A stretch of DNA of 18,086 nucleotides from the NCBI GenBank assembly GCA_041687295.1, contig JAWLCG010000061.1, positions 1-18,086 on the forward strand. Direction: 5' to 3'. Source of the DNA: JAWLCG01 sp041687295 (lineage in GTDB: Bacteria; Planctomycetota; Phycisphaerae; SM23-33; FEN-1343). The first letter of the stretch is position 1, and each line of letters starts with the position of its first letter. Position numbers and translations under genes: made by a program. Under the pieces are notes generated by a model. It did not search any database and had not been told where the DNA came from. It worked only from the letters and a program-made list of their open reading frames with translations. Shown here one piece after another: positions 8,531 to 14,929 of this stretch.

Positions 8531-8534
8531 CGGC

Positions 8535-9986
8535 GTGAACGTCCGGCGTCTGCCTATCCGCCTGGTCAGCGACGAGAGTCGCGTGATCGCCCTGCCGTTC
8601 ATCCCCGGCGGCGGCGGGCGGATGCGCACGCTGTTCGAGCGGATCGAGGCCCTCGACGAGCCGGTCGTCGCCGAGACCTTCACCGAGGTCCGCGCCGCCT
8701 ACGGCGACCGCCACCGCGACCTCGAGGCCGTCTTCGGCGAGCACTTCCACACCGCCTCGGCCATGGTGGGCCTGGGCAAGGGCTGGTCGCACCTGCGCAA
8801 GCTGCTGGCCGGCGCCTACCTGACGATGGAGTACGCCATCGAGTCGGCGGCCCTGTTCAACCCCTCTGTTGTGCCCCACCCCGACCAGAGCGGCGTCGGC
8901 GACGGCGCCGTGCGGTTCATCATGAGCCTTCGGGCCACCGGTGAGGGGCACGTCAGCTCGATCGTCTTCCGCACCGGCCTGATCGAGCCGTCGGGCAACG
9001 TCGCGGTCGACCCGCCCGGGCCGTTGCTCTCGCGGCTGCGGATCGCCCCGGACCGGCGCTACCTCAACCAGCTCTTCGGCCGAAAGCTTCACGAGATGGG
9101 CACCAACGGCCCGGTCGTCGCCGCCGTCCTGGGCCGGGTGGGCGAGCGGTTCACGCTGCCCGAGCTCAACGCCGCCCTCGAGCAGGCCTGGCCCGACGTC
9201 CAGCACGTCGCCGGCGCCCGGGCGGCCATGGATACCATCGTCTGGCTGGCGCAGTCGAACTACCACATCGACCTGCCCGACCAGGCGAGCCTCTCCGACC
9301 TGGTGATCTTCCCGCTCAGCGATGCCGAGAGCCGCGGCGTGGAGGACCTGCGCCTCGTCCGCTTCACCGAGGACGACGGCTCGGTGCAGTACTTCGGCAC
9401 CTACACCGGCTACAACGGCCTGCGGACGCTGCCGATGATGATCCAGACGAGCGACTTCCGCCGCATCGAGGTCCATTCGCTCAACGGCGCCTGCGCGATC
9501 AACAAGGGCATGGCCCTGTTCCCCCGCCGCATCGGGGGCCACTACGTCATGTGCTCGCGGATCGACGGGGAGAACCTCTACATCATGCTCTCGGATTACG
9601 TGCACTTCTGGGAGTCGGCCGAGATGCTCCAGGCCCCCAAGCGCACCTGGGAGATGATGCAGGTCGGCAACTGCGGCTCGCCCATCGAGACCTCCGAGGG
9701 CTGGCTGCTGCTGACCCACGGCGTCGGGCCCATGCGCAGCTACAGCATCGGCGCGATGCTGCTGGACCGCGAGGACCCCCTGCGCGTCATCGGCCACCTC
9801 CGCCAGCCCCTGCTGCGCTCCATGGGCGAGGAGCGCGAGGGCTACGTCCCCAACGTCGTCTACACCTGCGGCGCGATGGTCCACCAGGACCGCCTCTACC
9901 TGCCCTACGCCCTGGCCGACCGCTCCACCACCGTCGCCGTCGTCGAAATGGACGAACTGCTCAACCGCCTGCTCGACAGCCGATGA
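8535..9986 (+). CDS. GH130-family glycoside phosphorylase or hydrolase
   Basis: A 483-residue protein starting at GTG with a strong ribosome site. The product opens VNVRRLPIRLVSDESRVIALPF, as in this GH130 branch. Residues 1-240 form an N-terminal region with a conserved FNPSVVPHPDQ patch (108-118). The five-bladed propeller follows. GH130 hallmarks are G268-V-E-D271-L-R (D271 the likely general acid), NKGMALFPRR (323-332), SRIDGENLYI (341-350), GNCGSPIET (378-386) and LLLTHGVG (391-398). R273, K324, R342 and H395 are candidates for phosphate or glycan contacts. Characterised GH130 enzymes cleave beta-mannosides by phosphorolysis or hydrolysis; this branch's substrate cannot be told from sequence. 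It follows the GT4 gene on the same strand, suggesting synthesis and turnover of one glycan. Confidence 0.85.
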   Translation: MNVRRLPIRLVSDESRVIALPFIPGGGGRMRTLFERIEALDEPVVAETFTEVRAAYGDRHRDLEAVFGEHFHTASAMVGLGKGWSHLRKLLAGAYLTMEYAIESAALFNPSVVPHPDQSGVGDGAVRFIMSLRATGEGHVSSIVFRTGLIEPSGNVAVDPPGPLLSRLRIAPDRRYLNQLFGRKLHEMGTNGPVVAAVLGRVGERFTLPELNAALEQAWPDVQHVAGARAAMDTIVWLAQSNYHIDLPDQASLSDLVIFPLSDAESRGVEDLRLVRFTEDDGSVQYFGTYTGYNGLRTLPMMIQTSDFRRIEVHSLNGACAINKGMALFPRRIGGHYVMCSRIDGENLYIMLSDYVHFWESAEMLQAPKRTWEMMQVGNCGSPIETSEGWLLLTHGVGPMRSYSIGAMLLDREDPLRVIGHLRQPLLRSMGEEREGYVPNVVYTCGAMVHQDRLYLPYALADRSTTVAVVEMDELLNRLLDSR

Positions 9987-10086
9987 GCCGCTGACGCGGC
10001 CGTTGCCAGTGGCCGGTGGCCAGGACCCAGGGCTCCCCTGTTGATGGGCGCGCGGGCTGCGAGCGGACCGCGATCCGTGGAACCCC

Positions 10087-10120
10087 GTAGGCCGGGTCGA
10101 GCGCCAGCGAGGCCCGGCGG
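10087..10120 (+). repeat. GTAG-headed REP-like hairpin, family 1
   Basis: GTAG (10087-10090) is followed by GCCGGGTCGAGC (10091-10102), a 4-base loop GCCA, and GCGAGGCCCGGC (10107-10118). The 12-position stem has nine Watson-Crick pairs, one G.T and a tandem A.G/G.A mismatch. It matches 18054-18086 except for one extra loop base, and 10335-10366 in reverse orientation. Confidence 0.75.
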
Positions 10121-10143
10121 CGGAGTAGACAGAACCCACGACC

Positions 10144-10168
10144 GGCGCCACCCCACGGTGGTGGCGCC
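10144..10168 (+). terminator. possible terminator for GH130
   Basis: A perfect 9-bp stem, GGCGCCACC (10144-10152) with GGTGGCGCC (10160-10168), encloses a 7-base loop and is followed by CCCCTTTCCCC. The T-tract is short, so termination is plausible but not certain. It lies about 160 bases after the GH130 stop. Confidence 0.35.
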
Positions 10169-10181
10169 CCCTTTCCCCAAG

Positions 10182-10212
10182 CCCACGGATGCAGCGTAGC
10201 GCAATCCGTGGG
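10182..10212. repeat. CCCACGGAT/ATCCGTGGG hairpin repeat, short form
   Basis: A symmetric 31-nt hairpin: 14 left bases, loop GTA (10196-10198), 14 right bases, no bulge. The tip is GC-GTA-GC. Two pairs below it is an A.G, C.C, G.A block (5'-GCA facing 5'-GCA), then nine perfect pairs. The outer arms and flanks match 5779-5823; the middle of the stem is shorter. Confidence 0.7.
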
Positions 10213-10334
10213 GGTCTCGTCCGGGGCGCCAATCGGTTGGACCGACGCTCCCGCGGCTCCGCAGCACCCCAGCGCGCTTCGTCCTGGTCCTGACCAGCGG
10301 CCCCCAACCGCCCAGCCGCCGGTCCCGAACCCGT

Positions 10335-10366
10335 GCCGGGCCTCGCTTGTGCTCGACCCGGCCTAC
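10335..10366 (-). repeat. GTAG-headed REP-like hairpin, family 1, inverted copy
   Basis: Read on the minus strand it begins GTAG and has the same 12-base arms as 10091-10118, with the loop changed to ACAA. Both arms are identical to the other copies while the loop differs. It forms an inverted pair with 10087-10120, the arrangement of BIME-type REP clusters. Confidence 0.75.
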
Positions 10367-10400
10367 GGGAAGGGCAACCTCTCACCGCCTAGTCCTTCAC

Positions 10401-10481
10401 GTGTAGGCCGGACGCAGTCCGGCTGGGGGCAAGCGCCGCATCGGGCCTCTTTCCCCCAGCCGGACTGCGTCCGGCCTACAC
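10401..10481. repeat. perfect 29-bp inverted repeat made of two GTAG hairpins
   Basis: Arms 10401-10429 and 10453-10481 are perfect reverse complements around a 23-base spacer. Each arm contains GTAG then GCCGGAC-GCA-GTCCGGC, itself a perfect 7-bp hairpin with a GCA loop, then TGGGGG. It can fold as one long stem or two head-to-head hairpins. It ends 37 bases from the SGNH stop and may also stop transcription, though it lacks a T-run. Confidence 0.85.
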
Positions 10482-10518
10482 GATCGTGCCTGGTGCCATG
10501 GCCCAGTAGTGGGCCGGC

Positions 10519-11949
10519 CTAATCCCTCAGCGGCGGGCAGTAGACGCGGATGGCCCCGATGGCGGGCTTCTGGCCGTCGGTGGCCTTGAGCGTCAGCGTG
10601 TGCCGGCCGTTGGGCAGGCCCTGGGCCAGGACGGTCAGGTGCTCGCGGGTCGGGTCGGTGACGGGTGCGGGGCGGTAGGTCTCGACGAACAGCGGCTCGA
10701 CCTTCCAGGTGGTCTTCCAGCTCTCCAGGGGCTTCTTGCCGCCGACCTGCAGGTCGTAGGCGAAGACCCAGTCGGCCGGCTCGATGACGATGCGGCCCGA
10801 GTCGCTGACGAAGGTCTCGGCGTCGGGCCCCACCGTGCCGCTGCCGTCGGGGCCGGTGACCGAGCCGGTGACGGTGAAGCGGAAGGCCGTGCGGTCCTCG
10901 TTGAAGTCGGTGCACTCGGCGGTCCACGTCTCGATAATCGGCGGCGTCTGCCAGGTGATCCGTTTGATCGTCGGCCAGCCGACGCCCGGCGTGCCGCTGG
11001 GGCGGGTGAAGCTGTAGCACTCGGGGAACTCGGCCGGGCTCTTACCGTCGATGAGCACCTCGGCGGCGCCGGGTTCGCCGGTGCCGGCCAGGGCGACCAC
11101 GCGGTTGCCCTCGAACTCCAGCGTCAGCGTGTCGCCGTCCCACTGCACGTCCTGGCCGACGACGTAGGTCTTGACGAGGTTCTCCCACTCGTCGGTCGGC
11201 GCGTCGGGCCGGTAGACCATGTAGCGGTTGAGCAGCGTGGCCATGAGCCACTTGCCGTGCTCGTTGGGGTGGACGCCGTCCTTCAGCAGGGCCTGGGGCT
11301 GGAGGTTGTTGTCCTTGAGGTACTGGGCCCACTCGGTCCGCTGGGGCTGCAGCGAACAGCCGTAGCGCTGGGCGTACTCGGGCAGGAACCACAGGTTCAT
11401 CTTGTCGCCCCAGCTGCCCGGCTGGGTCCAGGCGTTGTCGCCGCTCTTGACCGTCAGCTCGAGGCTGTCTTTGGCGCCGAGGTGGTCGGTCTGCATGATG
11501 ATCTCAGCCGTCGTGTGCCGGCGGACCTGGCGGATGATCTCCTCGTAGTCGCTATGGCTGCCGTAGACGTGGAAGACCAGCAGGTCGGGGTAGAAGGGCA
11601 TCAGGTCGTACCACATCGTCCGCACGAGCCGCTGGCTGCTGAAGCCCCCCAGCGCCCGGTTCTCGATGACGAAGTCGACGTTGGGGTACGTCTGGCGGAG
11701 GTAGTCGGCCACCATCGGGTGCCAGTTGGCCCCGGTAATCGATTGGCCGTAGAACAGGATCCGCACCGTGTTGCGGTGCTCGGGCGTGCTGGTCTCGATC
11801 AGCGTCATGGTGCGCTGGAAGTGCTGGCCGTACTGGCTGGTGTCCGCCGGCGGGGCCGGGGCGGGGTAGTCTTGGGCCATCGCCAGGCTCGCCAGCAGGG
11901 CCAGCACGGGCAGTACGCTCAGGGTGGACAGGATCATCGGCAGACGCAT
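10519..11949 (-). CDS. secreted SGNH/GDSL-type hydrolase
   Basis: A 476-residue protein starting at ATG 11949, with AAGGAG ending six bases upstream (GGAG at 11956-11959). The frame's 32 extra upstream codons are not a signal peptide, whereas residues 1-25 from this start are (MRLP, then a Leu/Ala/Val core, cleavage likely after AMA). Residues about 58-250 form an SGNH-like fold: block I ILFYGQSITG with S70 as nucleophile (GQS in place of GDS), block II ENRALGG (96-102, G101/G102), block III region HVYGSHSDY (127-135) where an Asn is usual, and block V DGVHPNEHG with D224 and H227. Residues about 260-476 are a beta-rich extension. It probably removes acyl groups from a glycan outside the cytoplasm; the substrate is unknown. 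Downstream of the aldolase gene by 221 bases. Confidence 0.82.
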   Translation of the reverse strand: MRLPMILSTLSVLPVLALLASLAMAQDYPAPAPPADTSQYGQHFQRTMTLIETSTPEHRNTVRILFYGQSITGANWHPMVADYLRQTYPNVDFVIENRALGGFSSQRLVRTMWYDLMPFYPDLLVFHVYGSHSDYEEIIRQVRRHTTAEIIMQTDHLGAKDSLELTVKSGDNAWTQPGSWGDKMNLWFLPEYAQRYGCSLQPQRTEWAQYLKDNNLQPQALLKDGVHPNEHGKWLMATLLNRYMVYRPDAPTDEWENLVKTYVVGQDVQWDGDTLTLEFEGNRVVALAGTGEPGAAEVLIDGKSPAEFPECYSFTRPSGTPGVGWPTIKRITWQTPPIIETWTAECTDFNEDRTAFRFTVTGSVTGPDGSGTVGPDAETFVSDSGRIVIEPADWVFAYDLQVGGKKPLESWKTTWKVEPLFVETYRPAPVTDPTREHLTVLAQGLPNGRHTLTLKATDGQKPAIGAIRVYCPPLRD

Positions 11950-12046
11950 GGGGAACTCCTTATCGGATAAGCGGCACCGGGGGTGCCTCGCTCTCTGTGT
12001 AACCCGCCCCGGGCGGACAGGGGCCGGGCATTTCAAGGTCGTCAAC

Positions 12047-12116
12047 GCGTCACTGCGTCACTGCGTCACCGCGGGCATGGGAGGGTCTTTCTCATTGACG
12101 CAGTGACGCATTGACG
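12047..12116. repeat. GCGTCACT octamer repeat forming a 21-bp inverted repeat
   Basis: Left: GCGTCACT, GCGTCACT, GCGTCACC in tandem (12047-12070). Right (12096-12116) is the reverse complement of the left arm 12048-12068 at 20 of 21 positions, across a 27-base spacer. It sits between the aldolase stop and the SGNH start, so it could lie in the SGNH leader or upstream of its promoter. The same unit occurs at 5700-5727. Confidence 0.7.
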
Positions 12117-12170
12117 GGGCCCGACCGTGGCCACGACTCCTCCGCGCGGGCCGGGCCGGGCCGGGCCGCG

Positions 12171-12983
12171 TCAGATATGGTCTTCCTTCGCCGCGCCGGC
12201 GTCGGTGGCGCCGACGGCCTGGCGGATGGCGGCCACGTCGGTGCGCATCGCCCGCAGGGCCAGGATGTCCGCCCGGTAGACCAGCAGGTTGCAGCCCTGC
12301 TCGGCCAGGGTCAGCAGCGGGCCGGGCTCGTCGGCCCAGGTCATGTGCATGCCGGCCCCGACGCCGGCGGCGCGGGCGGTCCGCAGGATCCGTTCGACGG
12401 CGGCGGTGAAGGTCGGATGGCTGTACTGCTCGGGCACGCCGAGGGAGGTGCTCAGGTCGTGCGGGCCGATGAGCACCGCGTCGATGGCGTCCTCGGCCAG
12501 CAGGGCGTCGAGGTTCTCCATGGCCGGGACGCTCTCGATGTTGGCGATGAAGACGTTGTTGGCGTTGAACGTCTCGAGGTAGCTCGCCAGCTGCGGCTCG
12601 AGGGGCCCGCCCGCGAGCGTCTCGGCGAGGCGCCGGCCCTTGAGCGGGCGCAGGCGGGTCGCGCCGCGCATCGCGCGGACCTGCTCGACGGTCTCGATAT
12701 AGGGGGCGATCACGCCGACGGCCCCGCCGTCCAGGGCCATGCAGGCCGCGTACGGGTCGGGGCTGGGGATCCGCACCACCGGCGGGATGCCCAGCGCGGC
12801 ATAGACCTGGCACATCCAGGCGACGCTACGGCGGTCCAGCGCGACGTGCTCGGTGTCGATGAAGGCCATGTCGAACCCCGCCGCCTGCACCATCGCCGGC
12901 CAGCGGGGCGATTCGGACACGATCAGCGTGCTGATGATCGGCTGGCCCGCACGGAGGGCCCGGCGCAGTTGCGCTCCTGTCAT
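12171..12983 (-). CDS. HpcH/HpaI-family aldolase (class II, 2-oxo acid type)
   Basis: A 270-residue protein starting at ATG 12983, with AAGGAGATAT upstream (GGAG 12990-12993, six-base gap). The frame extends 53 codons further without family resemblance. Key HpaI-type residues are H46 (FIDTEH), R71 (VVRIP), E150 (ANIE) and D176 (GPHDLS); E150 and D176 are expected divalent-metal ligands. LDGGAVGVIAPYIETVEQ (85-102) is the usual central motif. Family members split 4-hydroxy-2-oxo acids into pyruvate and an aldehyde; some act on 2-keto-3-deoxy sugar acids, others are citrate-lyase-like. A role in sugar-acid breakdown fits a polysaccharide-degrading bacterium but is inferred. It is the usual length and divergent from the next gene. 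Confidence 0.85.
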   Translation of the reverse strand: MTGAQLRRALRAGQPIISTLIVSESPRWPAMVQAAGFDMAFIDTEHVALDRRSVAWMCQVYAALGIPPVVRIPSPDPYAACMALDGGAVGVIAPYIETVEQVRAMRGATRLRPLKGRRLAETLAGGPLEPQLASYLETFNANNVFIANIESVPAMENLDALLAEDAIDAVLIGPHDLSTSLGVPEQYSHPTFTAAVERILRTARAAGVGAGMHMTWADEPGPLLTLAEQGCNLLVYRADILALRAMRTDVAAIRQAVGATDAGAAKEDHI

Positions 12984-13059
12984 GGATATCTCCTTAAATC
13001 TCGACCTGGCAGCATACCGGCCCAGCCCGCGGGCCGCCAGCATTTCGCCCTCGCGGCCC

Positions 13060-13088
13060 TTGACGGATCGGCCGGTCGCTCGCACAAT
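13060..13088 (+). promoter_or_regulatory. sigma70-type promoter of the BtrH-like gene
   Basis: TTGACG (13060-13065, 5/6 of -35) and CACAAT (13083-13088, 4/6 of -10) are 17 bases apart. Transcription would start near 13095 and give a leader of about 130 bases. It lies in the 240-bp divergent gap facing the 13224 gene; I found no equally good promoter for the aldolase on the other strand. Confidence 0.45.
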
Positions 13089-13223
13089 GGAGGCAGGTGC
13101 AGGAAGGGCGCCTCCCCGGTCTGCGGGAAGAACCGAGTTCACCTTTCACACGACGACCGACGAACCTTCTTTCCGGCCTGTCCATTGCAGACCCCAGGCG
13201 CGATATGGAAAGGAAGGTTTGCG

Positions 13224-14519
13224 ATGGTGCGTTCACTTCCCCCCCGGCCGGACATCCGGCAGCTTCGAAACCAGGCCAAGGACCTGCTCCGCGCGCAGCG
13301 GGCGGGCGACGCGGCCTGCTGCAGCGCTCTGCGGAACCTGCGGCGGTTCCAGGGCGCCGCCCCGCGCGAGATCCTCTCGGCCGAGCTGAGCCTGCACGAG
13401 GCCCAGTACGCCCTGGCCCTGGAGTACGGGGCGACCAGTTGGGATGACCTGCGCCGCTTCGTGGCCGTCCAGAGCGGCGAGGCCTACGGCGTCAGCCGTG
13501 ACAGCGGCGGCGTGTGCGTGACGGGGCTGGAGGGCTACGTCGTCGGGGCTGACGGGCCGCTGCAGAACTCCGTGCTGGGCTGCCTGGCGGGCGCTATGGA
13601 CGCCGCCGGCGAGGACGTCAGCTACGAGTATCTCATGGGCGTCAGCGGTGCGGCCTTTCGCCTGCAGGTGGCCCAGCCGGCCTGGTGCCCCAGCGCGCCG
13701 CATGCCGAGTGCGGCTTTGGCTGCACGGACCAGGCCCTGCGGGCGACCGGCTGGTCGCGGCAGACGGTGCGCACCCAGCACGACGGGCAGGTCGACCGCG
13801 CCGCCGTCGCCGAGGCCCTTGCGTTGCTGCGGGCGAGCCTGGAGCGGGGCGTGCCGGGGATCTGGAGCAGCGAAGAAGCCGGCCTGATCGTCGGCCTGAC
13901 CGGGGGCGACGAACTGCGTGTGCGGCCCTACAGCCCGCGGCAACAGGGCTACGTCACCGAGGGGGGCTGGCCCTGGTTCGTGGAAATCCTGCAGCCCGGG
14001 CAGGTGGCCGACCGGCGACCGGTGTTGGCCGAGGCCTTCCGCACGGCCCTGACGTTGGCGCACACGCCGGCCTTCGGCGGCTACGCCAGCGGGCTGGCGG
14101 CCTATGCGCTCTGGGCCGAGCAGCTCGAGGAGGAGGCCCGCTTCGCCGACCTGACCGGCGACAGCTGGTTTCGCCCGGCTCTGGCCAACGGGTACGTCTA
14201 CGGCTCGTTGTGGAGTGCCCGCACGGCCGCTGAGGTCTTCCTGCGCGACATCGCCGACGAGTTTCCGCCGTCGATGGGGCAGGCCCTCGTCGCTGCCGCC
14301 GAGGGCTACCGGGCCGTGCACGAGTCGCTGGGCCGGCCGCACGAGGGGTTCGGCTGCGCCTGGAGCCTGATGCCCTGGCACCTCGGTTCCCTGGAGCGTT
14401 GGACCCCGGCCGTCCGCCGGGCCCAGGCCGAGGCCCTCCGCGAGGCCGCCGACCTCGAACGCCGCGCGCTGGGCCACCTCGAACGCGCCCTGGCCGCCCT
14501 GGCTGCGCCCACGGCGTAA
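13224..14519 (+). CDS. two-part protein: AKDLLRA helical region plus BtrH-like cysteine-peptidase-fold domain
   Basis: A 431-residue protein starting at ATG 13224, with AGGAAGG at 13211-13217. The frame is open over 1.1 kb upstream but lies opposite the aldolase gene. Residues 1-82 are a helical segment (PDIRQLRNQAKDLLRAQRAG, then LSLHEAQYALALEYGATSWDDLRRFV). This pattern is found at the front of ankyrin-repeat proteins and unrelated multidomain proteins; its role is unclear. Residues about 98-350 resemble the BtrH N-terminal / papain-like family. C120 (NSVLGCLAGAM) is the candidate nucleophile, and C155, C163 and C167 lie in a Cys-rich stretch. BtrH itself is an acyltransferase in butirosin synthesis, so acyl transfer or peptide cleavage is possible. 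The substrate is unknown and the domain match is from motif resemblance only. Confidence 0.65.
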   Translation: MVRSLPPRPDIRQLRNQAKDLLRAQRAGDAACCSALRNLRRFQGAAPREILSAELSLHEAQYALALEYGATSWDDLRRFVAVQSGEAYGVSRDSGGVCVTGLEGYVVGADGPLQNSVLGCLAGAMDAAGEDVSYEYLMGVSGAAFRLQVAQPAWCPSAPHAECGFGCTDQALRATGWSRQTVRTQHDGQVDRAAVAEALALLRASLERGVPGIWSSEEAGLIVGLTGGDELRVRPYSPRQQGYVTEGGWPWFVEILQPGQVADRRPVLAEAFRTALTLAHTPAFGGYASGLAAYALWAEQLEEEARFADLTGDSWFRPALANGYVYGSLWSARTAAEVFLRDIADEFPPSMGQALVAAAEGYRAVHESLGRPHEGFGCAWSLMPWHLGSLERWTPAVRRAQAEALREAADLERRALGHLERALAALAAPTA

Positions 14520-14581
14520 CGCAGGAAGTAGAGCGCGCGGGCGCAATATGGAGTGCGGCGGCTTAACGCTGCTTTGACTGG

Positions 14582-14615
14582 GTAGGCTGGGGCGGAGCGA
14601 AGCGGAGCCCCACCT
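14582..14615 (+). repeat. GTAG-headed REP-like hairpin, family 3
   Basis: GTAG, then arm GCTGGGGCGGAGC (14586-14598), loop GAA (14599-14601) and arm GCGGAGCCCCACC. The tip is GC-GAA-GC, followed by a three-position purine block (5'-GGA facing 5'-GGA), then a six-pair stem. Confidence 0.7.
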
Positions 14616-14642
14616 CCGAGGGCCGCCGGCGCCTCCCAGCAA

Positions 14643-14676
14643 AGGTGGGGCTTCGTTTCGCTGCGCCCCAGCCTAC
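14643..14676 (-). repeat. GTAG-headed REP-like hairpin, family 3, inverted copy
   Basis: Read on the minus strand it is 31 of 34 identical to 14582-14615. One change spoils the tip (GC-GAA-AC), so this copy looks partly decayed. It is paired with the plus-strand copy inside the composite element. Confidence 0.7.
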
Positions 14677-14929
14677 GCAGAATCAGCCAAAGCGGCGTCG
14701 TTGCCGCCGCACTCCATACGGCCCAGGTGCGCCTTGGCGCCATCGTCGGCCGGCTGGGCCATACCGTCCCCCGTTGAACACGCCCTGGCTCCGGCGGGTA
14801 TGGACTCGGGCAGCATGCCAGTGGGGGCCGGGCTTGTCCTGTCCCCCCTGGGGGCCGAATACTAACAGTGCCACCGGGCTCTGCGCCGCAGGGCGGGCCC
14901 GTCACTCATTACGCCATACAGAGTTGACT

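Larger units (their letters stand above)
9987..10518. other. 532-bp gene-free block dense in hairpin repeats
   Basis: The block lies between the convergent ends of the GH130 and SGNH genes. It holds a GTAG hairpin on the plus strand (10087-10120), a terminator-like stem (10144-10168), a CCCACGGAT hairpin (10182-10212), the inverse of the first hairpin (10335-10366), and a perfect 29-bp inverted repeat (10401-10481). A half-site ATCCGTGG lies near 10068-10075. Long open frames cross it but resemble no protein. No RNA gene was recognised. Confidence 0.65.
14547..14718. repeat. 172-bp composite inverted repeat (MITE-like)
   Basis: The outer 16 bases, TATGGAGTGCGGCGGC (14547-14562), recur perfectly inverted at 14703-14718. 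Inside, the arms diverge for about 20 bases (each still able to form a small GCGGC/GCxGC hairpin) and match again at GCTTTG. They then carry a GTAG-headed hairpin in opposite directions (14582-14615 and 14643-14676, 31 of 34 identical). A 27-base spacer lies between. It has no open frame of its own, which fits a non-autonomous element. Confidence 0.8.
14520..14929. other. 410-bp gene-free block with composite inverted repeat
   Basis: Most of this gap is the 172-bp inverted-repeat element (14547-14718). The remainder up to the REC-PP2C start holds only a weak promoter candidate (TTGTCC 14834-14839 and AATACT 14858-14863, spacer 18). No RNA gene or small gene was recognised. Confidence 0.6.

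Noticed and set aside
8148..10385. 745-codon minus-strand open frame
   Set aside because: Crosses the GH130 gene and the hairpin block; no ribosome site or domain resemblance.
10401..10481. insertion-sequence terminal repeats
   Set aside because: The spacer is only 23 bases, with no transposase; hairpin repeat pair is the better reading.
10600..11970. 456-codon plus-strand open frame
   Set aside because: Antisense to the SGNH hydrolase with signal peptide and catalytic blocks; Val/Gly/Asp-rich shadow.
12047..12116. CRISPR array
   Set aside because: Units are only 8 bases, contiguous and without spacers; no cas genes.
13143..13223. upstream coding extension of the BtrH-like gene
   Set aside because: The frame stays open into the opposite aldolase gene, but the promoter at 13060-13088 and ribosome site at 13211-13217 place the start at 13224.
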